DNA of 17,862 nucleotides from Eubacteriaceae bacterium UBA1433. Its GTDB lineage: Bacteria; Bacillota; Clostridia; Eubacteriales; UBA1433. The DNA lies in assembly GCA_002329295.1 (NCBI GenBank), contig DCTT01000015.1, positions 96,563 through 114,424 on the forward strand. Reading direction: 5' to 3'. Position numbers and translations under genes: made by a program. Shown here piece after piece: positions 1 through 7,329 of this stretch; the stretch's first letter is position 1, and every line of letters begins with the position of its first letter. A model generated the notes under the pieces. The model was not told the origin of the DNA, did no database searches, and was given only the letters and a program-made list of their open reading frames with translations.

Positions 1-333
1 TTCGCCCAAATAGCTTTCCGCATCCGTCTTCAGTTTTTGCAGTATCATTGCTGAGATTTCCTGGGGCGTATAGGTTTTATCATCTATTTTTACTGTATAG
101 TCCGAACCCATTTGCCTTTTAATGGACGTAACGGTTCTGTCCGGGTTCGTCACGGCTTGGCGTCGTGCGGTTTGCCCTACCAGTCTTTCTCCGTTTTTAG
201 CAAAACCCACTACAGAAGGAGTTGTTCTCGCACCTTCCGCATTGGGAATAATGACGGGTTCTCCGCCTTCTAACACCGCCACACAAGAGTTTGTCGTTCC
301 TAAGTCAATACCGATTATTTTTTCTTTGCTCAT
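1..333 (-). CDS. dnaK: Molecular chaperone DnaK (Hsp70), N-terminal part only
   Basis: This is the ATP-driven chaperone that binds exposed hydrophobic peptides and cycles with GrpE and DnaJ in the cytoplasm. Only the first 111 codons are in the window; the gene continues past the left edge. The translation begins MSKEKIIGIDLGTTNSCVAV, the Hsp70 phosphate-1 nucleotide-binding loop (DLGTTNS at residues 10-16). It continues with the conserved stretches TPSVVGF, VGQTARRQAVTNP and SIKRQMG, all from nucleotide-binding lobe I. The start ATG (331-333) has an AAGGAG ribosome site at 344-349, a normal spacing. It lies 41 bases after grpE with no terminator between, so it is the third gene of the HrcA/CIRCE-controlled operon. 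The identification is secure even though the gene is partial. Confidence 0.97.
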   Translation of the reverse strand, partial: MSKEKIIGIDLGTTNSCVAVLEGGEPVIIPNAEGARTTPSVVGFAKNGERLVGQTARRQAVTNPDRTVTSIKRQMGSDYTVKIDDKTYTPQEISAMILQKLKTDAESYLGE

Positions 334-374
334 TATTTATTTTCTCCTTATTTTCATAAAATACTCTATTTCAA

Positions 375-968
375 TTATACTTTATTTACTTTTACCATCG
401 CAGGCCTCAGCAGCCTGTCTTTAAACAAATAGCCTTTTTGGAAAACTTCCAAAATGACATTGTCTTCCGTGTTTTCATCACATTCCGTCAAAACCGCATG
501 ATGGTATTCCGGATCAAATTGACTGCCCTGCGCATCAATCAGCGCAAGCCCTTCTTTTTGCAACACGTCCATCAATTGGCCATAGACCATCTGCACCCCT
601 TCCATAAACCCGCCTGTGTCAACCTCTTTGCCGGCGTCAATCGCTCTTTCAAAATTGTCAATGACCGGCAATAAATCGCCGCACATTTCTTCCAATGCGC
701 GAGAATACACATCGCTTCGTTCTTTCTCTGTTCTTTTTTTATAATTTTCAAAATCCGCTTTCAGTCGCAACAGTTGATCAAAAGTCTCTTTTTTTTCTTT
801 TTCCAATTTTTCGATTGCATCATTTTGTGCTTCATCGTTTTTTTCGGCAGCCTTTTGGCCGTTGCTTTGTTGGGTCACTGTCTCTTTTGCCTCATGACTG
901 TCCGATTCTTCTCCGTCATAGCGGACATCCTTTTCATTTTCATTGTTTTTCTTGTTCTTCTGAACCAT
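375..968 (-). CDS. grpE: Nucleotide exchange factor GrpE
   Basis: GrpE releases ADP from DnaK so the chaperone can rebind ATP. I place the start at the ATG at 966-968, giving 197 residues. It is preceded by a GAGGGG ribosome site, whereas the two in-frame ATGs further upstream (987-992) have no such site. The protein has a highly charged N-terminus rich in Asn, Lys and Glu, then a long coiled-coil stretch (LEKEKKETFDQLLRLKADFENYKKRTEKE). It ends in the typical C-terminal beta domain, with GYLFKDRLLRPAMVKV close to the family signature. Length fits the family (about 180-210 residues). It sits 27 bases after hrcA and 41 bases before dnaK, so all three are probably co-transcribed from the CIRCE promoter. 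Confidence 0.97.
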   Translation of the reverse strand: MVQKNKKNNENEKDVRYDGEESDSHEAKETVTQQSNGQKAAEKNDEAQNDAIEKLEKEKKETFDQLLRLKADFENYKKRTEKERSDVYSRALEEMCGDLLPVIDNFERAIDAGKEVDTGGFMEGVQMVYGQLMDVLQKEGLALIDAQGSQFDPEYHHAVLTECDENTEDNVILEVFQKGYLFKDRLLRPAMVKVNKV

Positions 969-995
969 GTCATCCCCTCTTTCTCGCATCATTGA

Positions 996-2033
996 TCAGT
1001 CGTTTATCATTCTGCTGATTTGTGCGTTAAACTCTTTTCGTAAAAAGTCGAGTACCGATACCACATAGTCATAATTCATACGTGTCGGCCCCACTACACC
1101 AAAGGTGCCGATGGGCTTTCCGTCGATTTTATATGTTGCGGTAACAACACTGCAATCCTTAAAAGCTTCTTCCACATTTTCTTCACCGATTTGAATACTC
1201 AAATCTCTCTGTATGTTTTCTGTCAGTTTATGAGCCAGCAGTGTTTGATGATTTAATGTCTCAATAAATTTTTTCGCCCTTTCTATATCATCTGCAAATT
1301 CCGGAAAATTAAAGATTTTGTCTAACCCGTCCGCATACACCCTTTGCCTGTCTTCTTCGATAAGAATTTCTTTGAGCAAAGGAATCATTTCTAATAACAA
1401 GCTTTTTTCTTCCTCTGTCAAAGCATCAAGCTTATCCATAATGCTGTCATTGAGTTCATAAAGCGTTATGTCTTTGAGGCAAATGTTTAAAACATTGCCC
1501 ACCTTGTCGAGTATAGCCTCACTTGCCGGCTGTGTCAACGTAATGACGTAATTTCTGACAATGCGCTCTTTTGTCACTAAAACCAGCAACACTTTCATCT
1601 CTCCAAGCAAAATCAATTTGATGAATTTACAATTCAAATGTTTCGCCTGAGGCGCCATGCTAAAAGCCGTGTAGCTCGTAATCCTCGACAACAAGCGCGC
1701 CGTTCTTTGTATGGCTTCGGTAAACTCGTCCATATACGTATTGTAGACCGATTTAATTTCTTCTTGGAGAATTCCTCCCAATTCCATAATTGTCATCAAT
1801 TGATCCACATAAAGCCGATAAGCCTTTTCCGAGGGCACTCTGCCTGCTGAAGTATGAGGTTGATAAAGATAACCCATCTCTTCCAAGTCCGCCATTTCAT
1901 TGCGTATTGTGGCGGAACTGATTTTCATTTTCGGATTCTTGGAAAGGGTACGAGAACCAATCGGTTCGGCAGATTGGATGTATTCTCTTACAATCGTCTC
2001 TAATATTTGCAATTTTCTTTCATCCAAGGTCAC
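996..2033 (-). CDS. hrcA: Heat-inducible transcription repressor HrcA
   Basis: HrcA binds CIRCE operators and represses chaperone operons until heat stress occupies GroE. The 345-residue protein starts with the family's winged-helix DNA-binding region (residues about 1-75, with EPIGSRTLSK, SSATIRNEMADLEEMGYL and PHTSAGRVPSEKAYR). The later dimerisation/GAF-like part ends with IDGKPIGTFGVVGPTRMNY, a strongly conserved HrcA block. The start is GTG at 2031-2033: an ATG one base upstream is followed at once by a TGA stop, and AGGTGA lies six bases before the GTG. It is first in the operon with grpE and dnaK. A perfect CIRCE lies 22 bases upstream of the start, so it should repress itself. Confidence 0.97.
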   Translation of the reverse strand: MTLDERKLQILETIVREYIQSAEPIGSRTLSKNPKMKISSATIRNEMADLEEMGYLYQPHTSAGRVPSEKAYRLYVDQLMTIMELGGILQEEIKSVYNTYMDEFTEAIQRTARLLSRITSYTAFSMAPQAKHLNCKFIKLILLGEMKVLLVLVTKERIVRNYVITLTQPASEAILDKVGNVLNICLKDITLYELNDSIMDKLDALTEEEKSLLLEMIPLLKEILIEEDRQRVYADGLDKIFNFPEFADDIERAKKFIETLNHQTLLAHKLTENIQRDLSIQIGEENVEEAFKDCSVVTATYKIDGKPIGTFGVVGPTRMNYDYVVSVLDFLRKEFNAQISRMIND

Positions 2034-2055
2034 ATCGTATCACCTCTCTGTTTTG

Positions 2056-2082
2056 TTAGCACTCTATGTTGTTGAGTGCTAA
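2056..2082 (-). promoter_or_regulatory. CIRCE operator (HrcA binding site)
   Basis: This is a perfect inverted repeat TTAGCACTC-N9-GAGTGCTAA, identical to the CIRCE consensus, and extended by one more pair (G2055/C2083). It lies between the -10 box (2092-2097) and the hrcA start, so it falls at or just after the expected transcription start. That is the classic place for an HrcA operator. CIRCE also forms a hairpin at the 5' end of the mRNA in other species; that role is possible here but not shown. Confidence 0.98.
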
Positions 2083-2091
2083 CGTAACTAT

Positions 2092-2120
2092 AAAATACCA
2101 TTAAATGACTCGTTTGTCAA
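2092..2120 (-). promoter_or_regulatory. Promoter of the hrcA-grpE-dnaK operon
   Basis: On the minus strand a perfect -35 TTGACA (2115-2120) is followed after 17 bases by TATTTT (2092-2097), a fair -10 box of housekeeping-sigma type. Transcription would start near 2085, at the edge of CIRCE. The promoter lies in the gap right after the hemW stop (2128), so the heat-shock operon has its own start even though hemW and lepA upstream point the same way. Read-through from lepA-hemW is still possible, as I see no terminator after hemW. Confidence 0.75.
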
Positions 2121-2127
2121 TAGGTTT

Positions 2128-3288
2128 TTAATAATTAATTTCAGTAATAAACTCCATCATCGCAATGTTGGCAAAATCTTTGCCCTCTTCGGTCAACCAC
2201 ACGTTTTTTTTGTCGGTTTCCATTAATTTTGCTTCTATGAGATAGGCTGTTTCTTTTTCATAATCCGCAAAAAAATCGCTGCCGAATCTGCGTGTATAAT
2301 CGTCAACCTCAAATCCTTTCGTTTTGCGCAACCCCATAATGATAAATTCTTCTTTTCGTTTTTGCAGATTTAGCTGTTCAATCTCTTCGATTGCACTGGC
2401 ATTTCTTTTGATATCTTCTAAATATTGCTCCAAATCGGAAGTATTAAAAAAACGGGCATGGTCTTTGTAGGAATGTGCCGCTACGCCAAAACCGATATAT
2501 TCTTTTGTATCCCAATAATTCATATTATGTTTGCAAAGATACCCTTTTTTTGCAAAATTGGATAATTCATATTGCTCGTACCCGTTTTTTTCCAATTCAC
2601 GACAAACATACCGATACATTTCCCTGTCTTCCCAGTCCTCTTCTTCCACATCAATGCCTTGTTCCATATAGGTCTCATAAAGCGGCGTTTCTTCTCCCAG
2701 TTTTAACGAGTACGCCGATACGTGCTCACATGGTGTTTGCACCACATATTGAACGGTATCTTCAAAAGCTTTCCGGTCTTGTCCAAAAAAACCGAAAATC
2801 AAATCAATATTCACATTATCAAATCCCGCTTGGCGTGCCGCCGCAAACGCATCCTGAAAATCTTGAAAACAATGGCTTCTGCCGATTTCTTTCAGCAACG
2901 CATCATCGGCAGACTGCAATCCCAAACTGAGCCTGTTGATGCCCGCTTTTTTATAACGCAGCATCTCTTCTTTGTTACTGTGCCCGTTGGGATTGGCTTC
3001 CATCGTGATTTCCGCATCTTTTTCCACTTCAAACGAATCAAAAAGAACCTGCATCAGCTTTTCGATATATTCCACGGCAACAAAGTTCGGGGTTCCGCCG
3101 CCGATAAAAATCGTTTCAACCGTATAGTTGCCGTTTAACAACGTGCGATAAGCCCGTATTTCTTCATAAAGCGCTTGAAAATATTGATCGATTAAATTTT
3201 CCTCGACATTTTCATAGGAAACAAAATCACAGTAAGAACACTTTTTTTTACAAAAAGGAACATGGATATACAATGAGATTTTTTTCAT
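2128..3288 (-). CDS. hemW: Radical SAM heme chaperone HemW (formerly annotated as oxygen-independent coproporphyrinogen oxidase-like)
   Basis: The 386-residue protein has the radical SAM cluster motif HVPFCKKKCSYCDF near the N-terminus (Cys13, Cys17, Cys20). The residue after the third Cys pair is Phe22 where true HemN has Cys, as is usual for HemW. GGGTPN at residues 63-68 is the SAM-contacting glycine motif. Further family blocks are ITMEANP, RLSLGLQSADDALLKEIGR, NIDLIFGF and SAYSLKLGEETPL. The C-terminal HemN-type domain contains GLRKTKGFEV. HemW proteins bind heme and are thought to deliver it to enzymes rather than oxidise coproporphyrinogen. The start ATG overlaps the lepA stop (ATGA), so the two are translationally coupled, an arrangement common in Firmicutes. 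Confidence 0.95.
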   Translation of the reverse strand: MKKISLYIHVPFCKKKCSYCDFVSYENVEENLIDQYFQALYEEIRAYRTLLNGNYTVETIFIGGGTPNFVAVEYIEKLMQVLFDSFEVEKDAEITMEANPNGHSNKEEMLRYKKAGINRLSLGLQSADDALLKEIGRSHCFQDFQDAFAAARQAGFDNVNIDLIFGFFGQDRKAFEDTVQYVVQTPCEHVSAYSLKLGEETPLYETYMEQGIDVEEEDWEDREMYRYVCRELEKNGYEQYELSNFAKKGYLCKHNMNYWDTKEYIGFGVAAHSYKDHARFFNTSDLEQYLEDIKRNASAIEEIEQLNLQKRKEEFIIMGLRKTKGFEVDDYTRRFGSDFFADYEKETAYLIEAKLMETDKKNVWLTEEGKDFANIAMMEFITEINY

Positions 3289-5090
3289 TCATCTAACTTC
3301 AGCACCGATAAAAACGCTTCCTGCGGCACTTGCACCTTTCCGATTTGTCGCATTTTTTTCTTGCCTTCCTTTTGCTTTTCCAGCAATTTTCGTTTGCGAG
3401 AGATATCCCCGCCATAACATTTCGACAACACGTCTTTGCGCATGGCTTTTACGGTTTCTCTTGCAATAATTTTACCGCCGATAGCGGCTTGGATCGGAAT
3501 TTCGAACATTTGTCGCGGAATTTCTTCTTTTAATTTTTCAGCGATTTTTCGCCCGCGCTCATAGGACTTCTCTTTGTGTACAATGAAAGACAGCGCGTCT
3601 ACAATTTCCAAATTCAACAAAATATCCAGCTTCACCAACTCACTTTTTTGATATCTTCTCAGTTCATAGTCTAAAGAAGCATATCCTTTCGTGCGTGATT
3701 TCAACGCATCAAAAAAATCGTAAATGATTTCGTTCAAGGGCATTTCATATTCCAACACCACCCGTGTTTCTTCCATATAGTGCATTCCCAAATACACGCC
3801 GCGTCGCGCCTGGCAAAGTTCCATTACGGCGCCTACATATTCCGTGGGGAGCATCATCGTCGCATGCACAATAGGCTCTTCCATATATTGTATATTGACA
3901 GCAGGAGGCATATTGGTCGGATTGTCCACCTCTATCATCGTGCCGTCTGTCAAAACCACATGATATACCACACTGGGAACCGTCGCCACAATATCCAGAT
4001 TGTATTCTCTTTCCAAACGCTGTTGAATGATCTCCATATGCAGCAATCCCAAAAATCCGCACCGAAACCCAAAGCCGAGTACCGCCGATGTCTCTGGCTG
4101 ATAGAGCAGGGAAGCGTCATTTAGATTTAACTTCGCAAGCGCATCTTTTAAATCTTCATATTTTGCGCCATCTACGGGATAAATCCCGCAATACACCATG
4201 GGGTTGACCTTTTTATATCCGGGAAGGGGTTGTTTTGCCGAATTCTTTTCAAAAGTGATGGTATCCCCCACTGCGGTATCTCCTATATTTTTGATACTGG
4301 CCGTCAAGTAGCCCACATCCCCCGGCCCCAACACCTCCGTCTTATGCAGTCCGTTTAAAAAAACGCCCACTTCATCCACGTCAAAACTCTTGCCTGTTGC
4401 CATCATTTTAATCCGATCGTTTTTTTTCACCTGTCCGTCCATAATGCGAATGGATACAATTACCCCTCGATAACTGTCATAATAGGAATCAAAAATCAGC
4501 GCCTTGAGCGGACTGTTTTTATCGCCTTTCGGCGGTGGAATTTTTTGTACAACCGCTTCCAACACATCTTTGATGTTGGTTCCTTCTTTTGCGCTAATCA
4601 AGGGTGCATCGGAAGTATCCAAGCCTATGACATCCTCAATTTCATGCAGCACTCTTTCAGGTTCCGCGCTGGGCAGATCGATTTTGTTTAATACGGGAAT
4701 AATCTCCAAATTGTTTTCAAGCGCCAGATACACATTGGCCATGGTCTGTGCTTCAATGCCTTGCGAAGCATCTACAACCAACACGGCGCCTTCGCAGGCA
4801 GCAAGAGAGCGGGATACTTCATACGTAAAATCCACGTGCCCCGGTGTATCGATAAGGTTCAAATAATATTCTTCGCCGTCATCTGCATGATAAATCAAGC
4901 GAATCGTCTGCAGCTTGATTGTAATGCCTCTCTCTCGCTCCAAATCCATATTATCAAGCAGTTGAGACACCATCGCACGACTATCTACCGAACCGGTAAA
5001 TTCGATGAGTCTGTCTGCCAACGTGCTTTTCCCATGATCAATATGTGCAATAATACTGAAATTTCTGATTCTTTGCTGTCTTTCCGACAT
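3285..5090 (-). CDS. lepA: Elongation factor 4 (LepA), ribosome-binding GTPase
   Basis: LepA/EF4 is a translational GTPase that acts on the ribosome; proposed roles are back-translocation and support of initiation or 30S assembly. The 601-residue length is typical. GTPase motifs are G1 AHIDHGKST (15-23), G2 RGIT (54-57), G3 DTPGH (81-85) and G4 NKID (135-138). They are followed by EF-G-like domains II, III and V (for example GFRCGFLGLLHMEI) and the LepA-specific C-terminal domain, including ARETVKAMRKDV, CYGGDISRKRKLLEKQKEGKKKM and VPQEAFLSVLKL. AAGGAG lies about 11 bases before the ATG. It is the first gene of the lepA-hemW unit. Confidence 0.98.
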   Translation of the reverse strand: MSERQQRIRNFSIIAHIDHGKSTLADRLIEFTGSVDSRAMVSQLLDNMDLERERGITIKLQTIRLIYHADDGEEYYLNLIDTPGHVDFTYEVSRSLAACEGAVLVVDASQGIEAQTMANVYLALENNLEIIPVLNKIDLPSAEPERVLHEIEDVIGLDTSDAPLISAKEGTNIKDVLEAVVQKIPPPKGDKNSPLKALIFDSYYDSYRGVIVSIRIMDGQVKKNDRIKMMATGKSFDVDEVGVFLNGLHKTEVLGPGDVGYLTASIKNIGDTAVGDTITFEKNSAKQPLPGYKKVNPMVYCGIYPVDGAKYEDLKDALAKLNLNDASLLYQPETSAVLGFGFRCGFLGLLHMEIIQQRLEREYNLDIVATVPSVVYHVVLTDGTMIEVDNPTNMPPAVNIQYMEEPIVHATMMLPTEYVGAVMELCQARRGVYLGMHYMEETRVVLEYEMPLNEIIYDFFDALKSRTKGYASLDYELRRYQKSELVKLDILLNLEIVDALSFIVHKEKSYERGRKIAEKLKEEIPRQMFEIPIQAAIGGKIIARETVKAMRKDVLSKCYGGDISRKRKLLEKQKEGKKKMRQIGKVQVPQEAFLSVLKLDE

Positions 5091-5129
5091 AAATTTTGTG
5101 CTCCTTGCTTCCCGTTTAAAATTGAAACC

Positions 5130-5158
5130 ATTATAACAAAAGTCGTATCACATCACAA
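5130..5158 (-). promoter_or_regulatory. Probable lepA-hemW promoter
   Basis: On the minus strand, -35 TTGTGA (5153-5158) and a perfect -10 TATAAT (5130-5135) are separated by exactly 17 bases, about 40 bases before the lepA start. The predicted leader is short, which suits constitutive housekeeping expression. No operator-like repeat overlaps it. Confidence 0.7.
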
Positions 5159-5462
5159 TTCAAAAATTTTTGACAACACTGAAGGGAGCCACGCCATTGT
5201 CCAAACGCAACACTGACAAATATATAGAAGTTAGCGTTCGAAATGAATGAACCGGATTGATTTCTGAAAACAACGTACTTATCTTTTTGCTCGCTTGTGA
5301 GATATTCTCAGCCTAAAGGGCAGATTTGCCAGAGATTTTTTTCATATGTCTCTTGACAAAACTTTTTTAAGAAACAAACGGCGGTTTTGAGTGATATCTA
5401 CGCTTTTTTGCAAGCCAAAAGAAAAAAACTCAAATATTAAATATAATATATTATATATAAAA

Positions 5463-5513
5463 TAAAGTCACTTTACCTTCGCGCTACAAAATGGTAAAGT
5501 TTATAGTGTAAAG
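5463..5513. repeat. Cluster of TAAAG/CTTTA half-sites, possible regulator binding region
   Basis: The segment contains the perfect palindrome TAAAGT-C-ACTTTA (5463-5475). It overlaps an inverted repeat ACTTTACC (5470-5477) with GGTAAAGT (5493-5500), 15 bases apart. A third GTAAAG copy sits at 5508-5513, 14 bases after the second. Palindromes of the TAAAGT/ACTTTA kind are known from operators of some MerR-family regulators, but no such regulator gene is in the window and no convincing -35/-10 pair frames the dyad. It lies about 180-230 bases before the flavodoxin-like gene. The repeats are real; their function is a guess. Confidence 0.4.
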
Positions 5514-5695
5514 GTATGATTCTGTGAAAAAAGCAGATTAACTTATTCAACTGTCGGATGTTTAGCAGCATATTCACTCGCAAAACCTGTGAATTGGCCG
5601 ATCTATTTATCCGCCTCGGATAGTCTTAGTAAACAATCAGGCAGCATGTTAATGAAAACATCGCAGATGAGCAAAAATTGAAAGAAGAGGAAAAA

Positions 5696-7024
5696 ATGCA
5701 GGTTCTTATCCTAAATGGAAGTCCGAAAGGTAACTACAGTATTACATTGCAGACCTCATTGTATTTAGAGAAAAGATTTTTGGAACATCGTTTTCAGGTT
5801 CTTCATGTCGGTCAACAGATCAAATCCATTGAAAAGGACTTTTCTATCGCGGCTGATGCAATAAAAAACGCCGATCTGATTGTCTTTTCTTATCCCGTCT
5901 ATACATTTATCGCCCCCAGTCAGTTGCATCGTTTTATTGAACTTTTAAAAAAATCCGGCATTGATTTGTCAGGGAAATTTGCTACGCAGATTACCACTTC
6001 GAAACATTTTTATGATGTGACCGCACATCAATACATCATGGAAAACTGTCAGGATCTTGGTCTGAAATATATCAAGGGGCTGTCTGCAGATATGGACGAT
6101 CTCCTGACTGAAGGCGGACAAAAAACCGCTAAAGATTTTTTTCATTATGTTTATTGGAGCATAAAACACGATGTTTATGAAACGATTCGAAACAATGCTA
6201 CACCTCCGAAGCATCGTCCGGTTCATTCCGTTATGACAAATCGGCAAGAAAAAAACGGAGATGTTGTGATTGTTACAAATTGCGCCAAAGACGATCGTCA
6301 ACTGAATGATATGATCAACAGATTTCGCGCAGTTCTTACACATAAAAGTCGTATTATTCATATTGCCGACTACCCCTTTGACGGCGGATGTCTCGGCTGC
6401 TTTCGCTGCGCATCCACCGGAAAATGCATTTATAAAGACGGCTTTGATGAATTTTTGCGAAGCAATATCCAAACTGCCGATGCCATCATTTACGCATTTA
6501 CCATTCAGGATCATTCCATGGGCTCTGTATTTAAGATGTATGATGACAGGCAGTTTTGCAATGGCCATAGAACCGTTACGATGGGCAAACCGACAGGATA
6601 CCTCATTAGCGGAAATGTTGCTTCAGAGGCTAATCTACAAATGATCATTGAAGGCAGAAGTGAAGTCGGAAGAAATTTCCTCGCCGGAGTTGCCAGTGAC
6701 GAAACAGATCCGGATACGGAAATAGACAGGCTTGCCCAAAGACTTGATTACGCAATCAAACATCAATACATTCAGCCTAAGAATTTTTATGGTGTCGGTG
6801 GAATGAAAATTTTCAGGGATTTAATCTGGTTGACACGCGGTATGACGAAAGCTGATCATCGATTCTATAAAAAACATGGGTTTTACGACTTTCCGCAAAA
6901 GAAATTTGGAACGGTGTTGAAGATGTATCTTGTAGGCGCCCTTATGTCATCTCCGAAGATACAGGCGAAAATAGGAGACAAGTTAAACGAAAGAATGATT
7001 GCGCCCTATAAAAAAATTATATAA
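5696..7024 (+). CDS. Tandem flavodoxin-like NAD(P)H-dependent oxidoreductase family protein
   Basis: The 442-residue protein holds two flavodoxin-like units of the NADPH-dependent FMN reductase type. Unit 1 (about 1-150) begins MQVLILNGSPKG, the FMN-phosphate loop (GSPKG at 8-12), and has ADLIVFSYPVY at 59-69, the second flavin-contact strand. Unit 2 (about 189-340) begins DVVIVTNCAKDD, where the GSP loop is lost. It carries a cysteine motif instead (C232-x2-C235-x2-C238-x5-C244, in GCLGCFRC...GKCIYKDGF), then ADAIIYAFTIQDHSMG. A basic, aromatic tail (about 365-442, with FYKKHGFYDFPQKKFG) follows. The start is ATG 5696, with AGAGG five bases upstream; an in-frame TTG at 5678 is less likely. 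The substrate is unknown. It is probably cytoplasmic, as no signal peptide is seen. It is isolated between housekeeping blocks with long AT-rich flanks, hinting at later arrival. Confidence 0.85.
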   Translation: MQVLILNGSPKGNYSITLQTSLYLEKRFLEHRFQVLHVGQQIKSIEKDFSIAADAIKNADLIVFSYPVYTFIAPSQLHRFIELLKKSGIDLSGKFATQITTSKHFYDVTAHQYIMENCQDLGLKYIKGLSADMDDLLTEGGQKTAKDFFHYVYWSIKHDVYETIRNNATPPKHRPVHSVMTNRQEKNGDVVIVTNCAKDDRQLNDMINRFRAVLTHKSRIIHIADYPFDGGCLGCFRCASTGKCIYKDGFDEFLRSNIQTADAIIYAFTIQDHSMGSVFKMYDDRQFCNGHRTVTMGKPTGYLISGNVASEANLQMIIEGRSEVGRNFLAGVASDETDPDTEIDRLAQRLDYAIKHQYIQPKNFYGVGGMKIFRDLIWLTRGMTKADHRFYKKHGFYDFPQKKFGTVLKMYLVGALMSSPKIQAKIGDKLNERMIAPYKKII

Positions 7025-7102
7025 CTCATATTCCACAAATTCCACAAAAAATGCATATTCACATTACAATTTGATGAGGTTATTGATTAGCTCTTATCCG
7101 TT

Positions 7103-7179
7103 TCATCTGGACTTGAATTTTAGAGCGAATTTATCCGCGTAAACAGTGATATTTTCAATCTGCCACCGAACAAGTATTC
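7103..7179 (-). pseudogene. Possible decayed C-terminus of a serine (large resolvase) recombinase
   Basis: On the minus strand, codons from 7179 read EYLFGG. After a one-frame shift near 7162 they read QIENITVYADKFALKFKSR and then a TGA at 7103-7105. Together this resembles the end of large serine recombinases from Firmicutes, which typically close with a pattern like 'E-x-LF-x-x-L-[VI]-E-x-[IV]-T-V-x-x-D-x-x-x-F-x-F-K-x-G'. There is no start and no catalytic domain, and the upstream frames are broken. The match is by eye to a general pattern and only about 25 residues long, so chance similarity is a real alternative. If true, it marks a lost mobile element beside the flavodoxin-like gene. 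Confidence 0.3.
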
Positions 7180-7258
7180 AGCGAGAGCAGTGCTTTTCCA
7201 AACAAGCGTGACAACAAAACGAAGTTTTACATCCTTTTGAGAGGGGATTGTAAAAAAC

Positions 7259-7286
7259 TTGCGAAAAGAAAACTTAATGATATAAT
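7259..7286 (+). promoter_or_regulatory. Probable lon promoter
   Basis: A perfect -10 TATAAT (7281-7286) is preceded after 16 bases by TTGCGA (7259-7264), a moderate -35 box. Transcription would start near 7293, giving a leader of about 37 bases. The leader ends with AAAGGAA and then the GTG start of lon. The -10 is strong, but spacing and -35 are only fair. Confidence 0.6.
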
Positions 7287-7329
7287 ATACAAGATAAAAA
7301 ACGACCTGTGAAAAAAGGAAACCATATCA

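Larger units (their letters stand above)
5091..5695. other. 605-base divergent intergenic region between lepA and the flavodoxin-like gene
   Basis: Apart from the lepA promoter at its left end, I find no gene that can be supported here. Visible elements are: a short palindrome TGAGA-TAT-TCTCA (5298-5310); a very AT-rich stretch (about 5435-5466); a cluster of TAAAG/CTTTA half-sites (5463-5513); and a short frame starting at ATG 5558 that shares phase with the downstream gene but is stopped three times (5621, 5627, 5630). The length is unusual for this otherwise compact window and suggests decayed or inserted sequence. Confidence 0.6.
7025..7329. other. 305-base intergenic region between the flavodoxin-like gene and lon
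   Basis: The left end has a 9-base tandem TTCCACAAA (7031-7048) and no convincing terminator for the flavodoxin-like gene. The middle (7103-7179, minus strand) translates into a possible recombinase remnant, listed separately. The right end holds the lon promoter and ribosome site. I found no CIRCE and no CtsR-type heptad repeat, so heat control of lon is not evident from this sequence. Confidence 0.6.

Noticed and set aside
5163..5312. Fifty-codon open stretch on the minus strand upstream of lepA
   Set aside because: It has no ATG, no ribosome site and no recognisable motif, and it ends just upstream of the lepA promoter.
5317..5342. Small GGCA/TGCC hairpin followed by T residues, as a terminator
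   Set aside because: The stem has only four pairs, there are bases between stem and T-run, and no gene ends there.
5969..6568. 199-codon open frame on the minus strand inside the flavodoxin-like gene
   Set aside because: It lies fully antisense to a gene with clear family motifs, and its translation shows no recognisable domain or ribosome site.
7031..7048. Tandem TTCCACAAA pair as a regulatory repeat or terminator
   Set aside because: There are only two copies of nine bases, with no dyad and no T-run; too little to support a function.
5605..7138. 10-base direct repeat ATTTATCCGC at 5605-5614 and 7129-7138 flanking the flavodoxin-like gene, as possible insertion-site duplication
   Set aside because: A match of ten bases is expected fairly often between two regions of this size, and the copies do not sit at matching boundaries.
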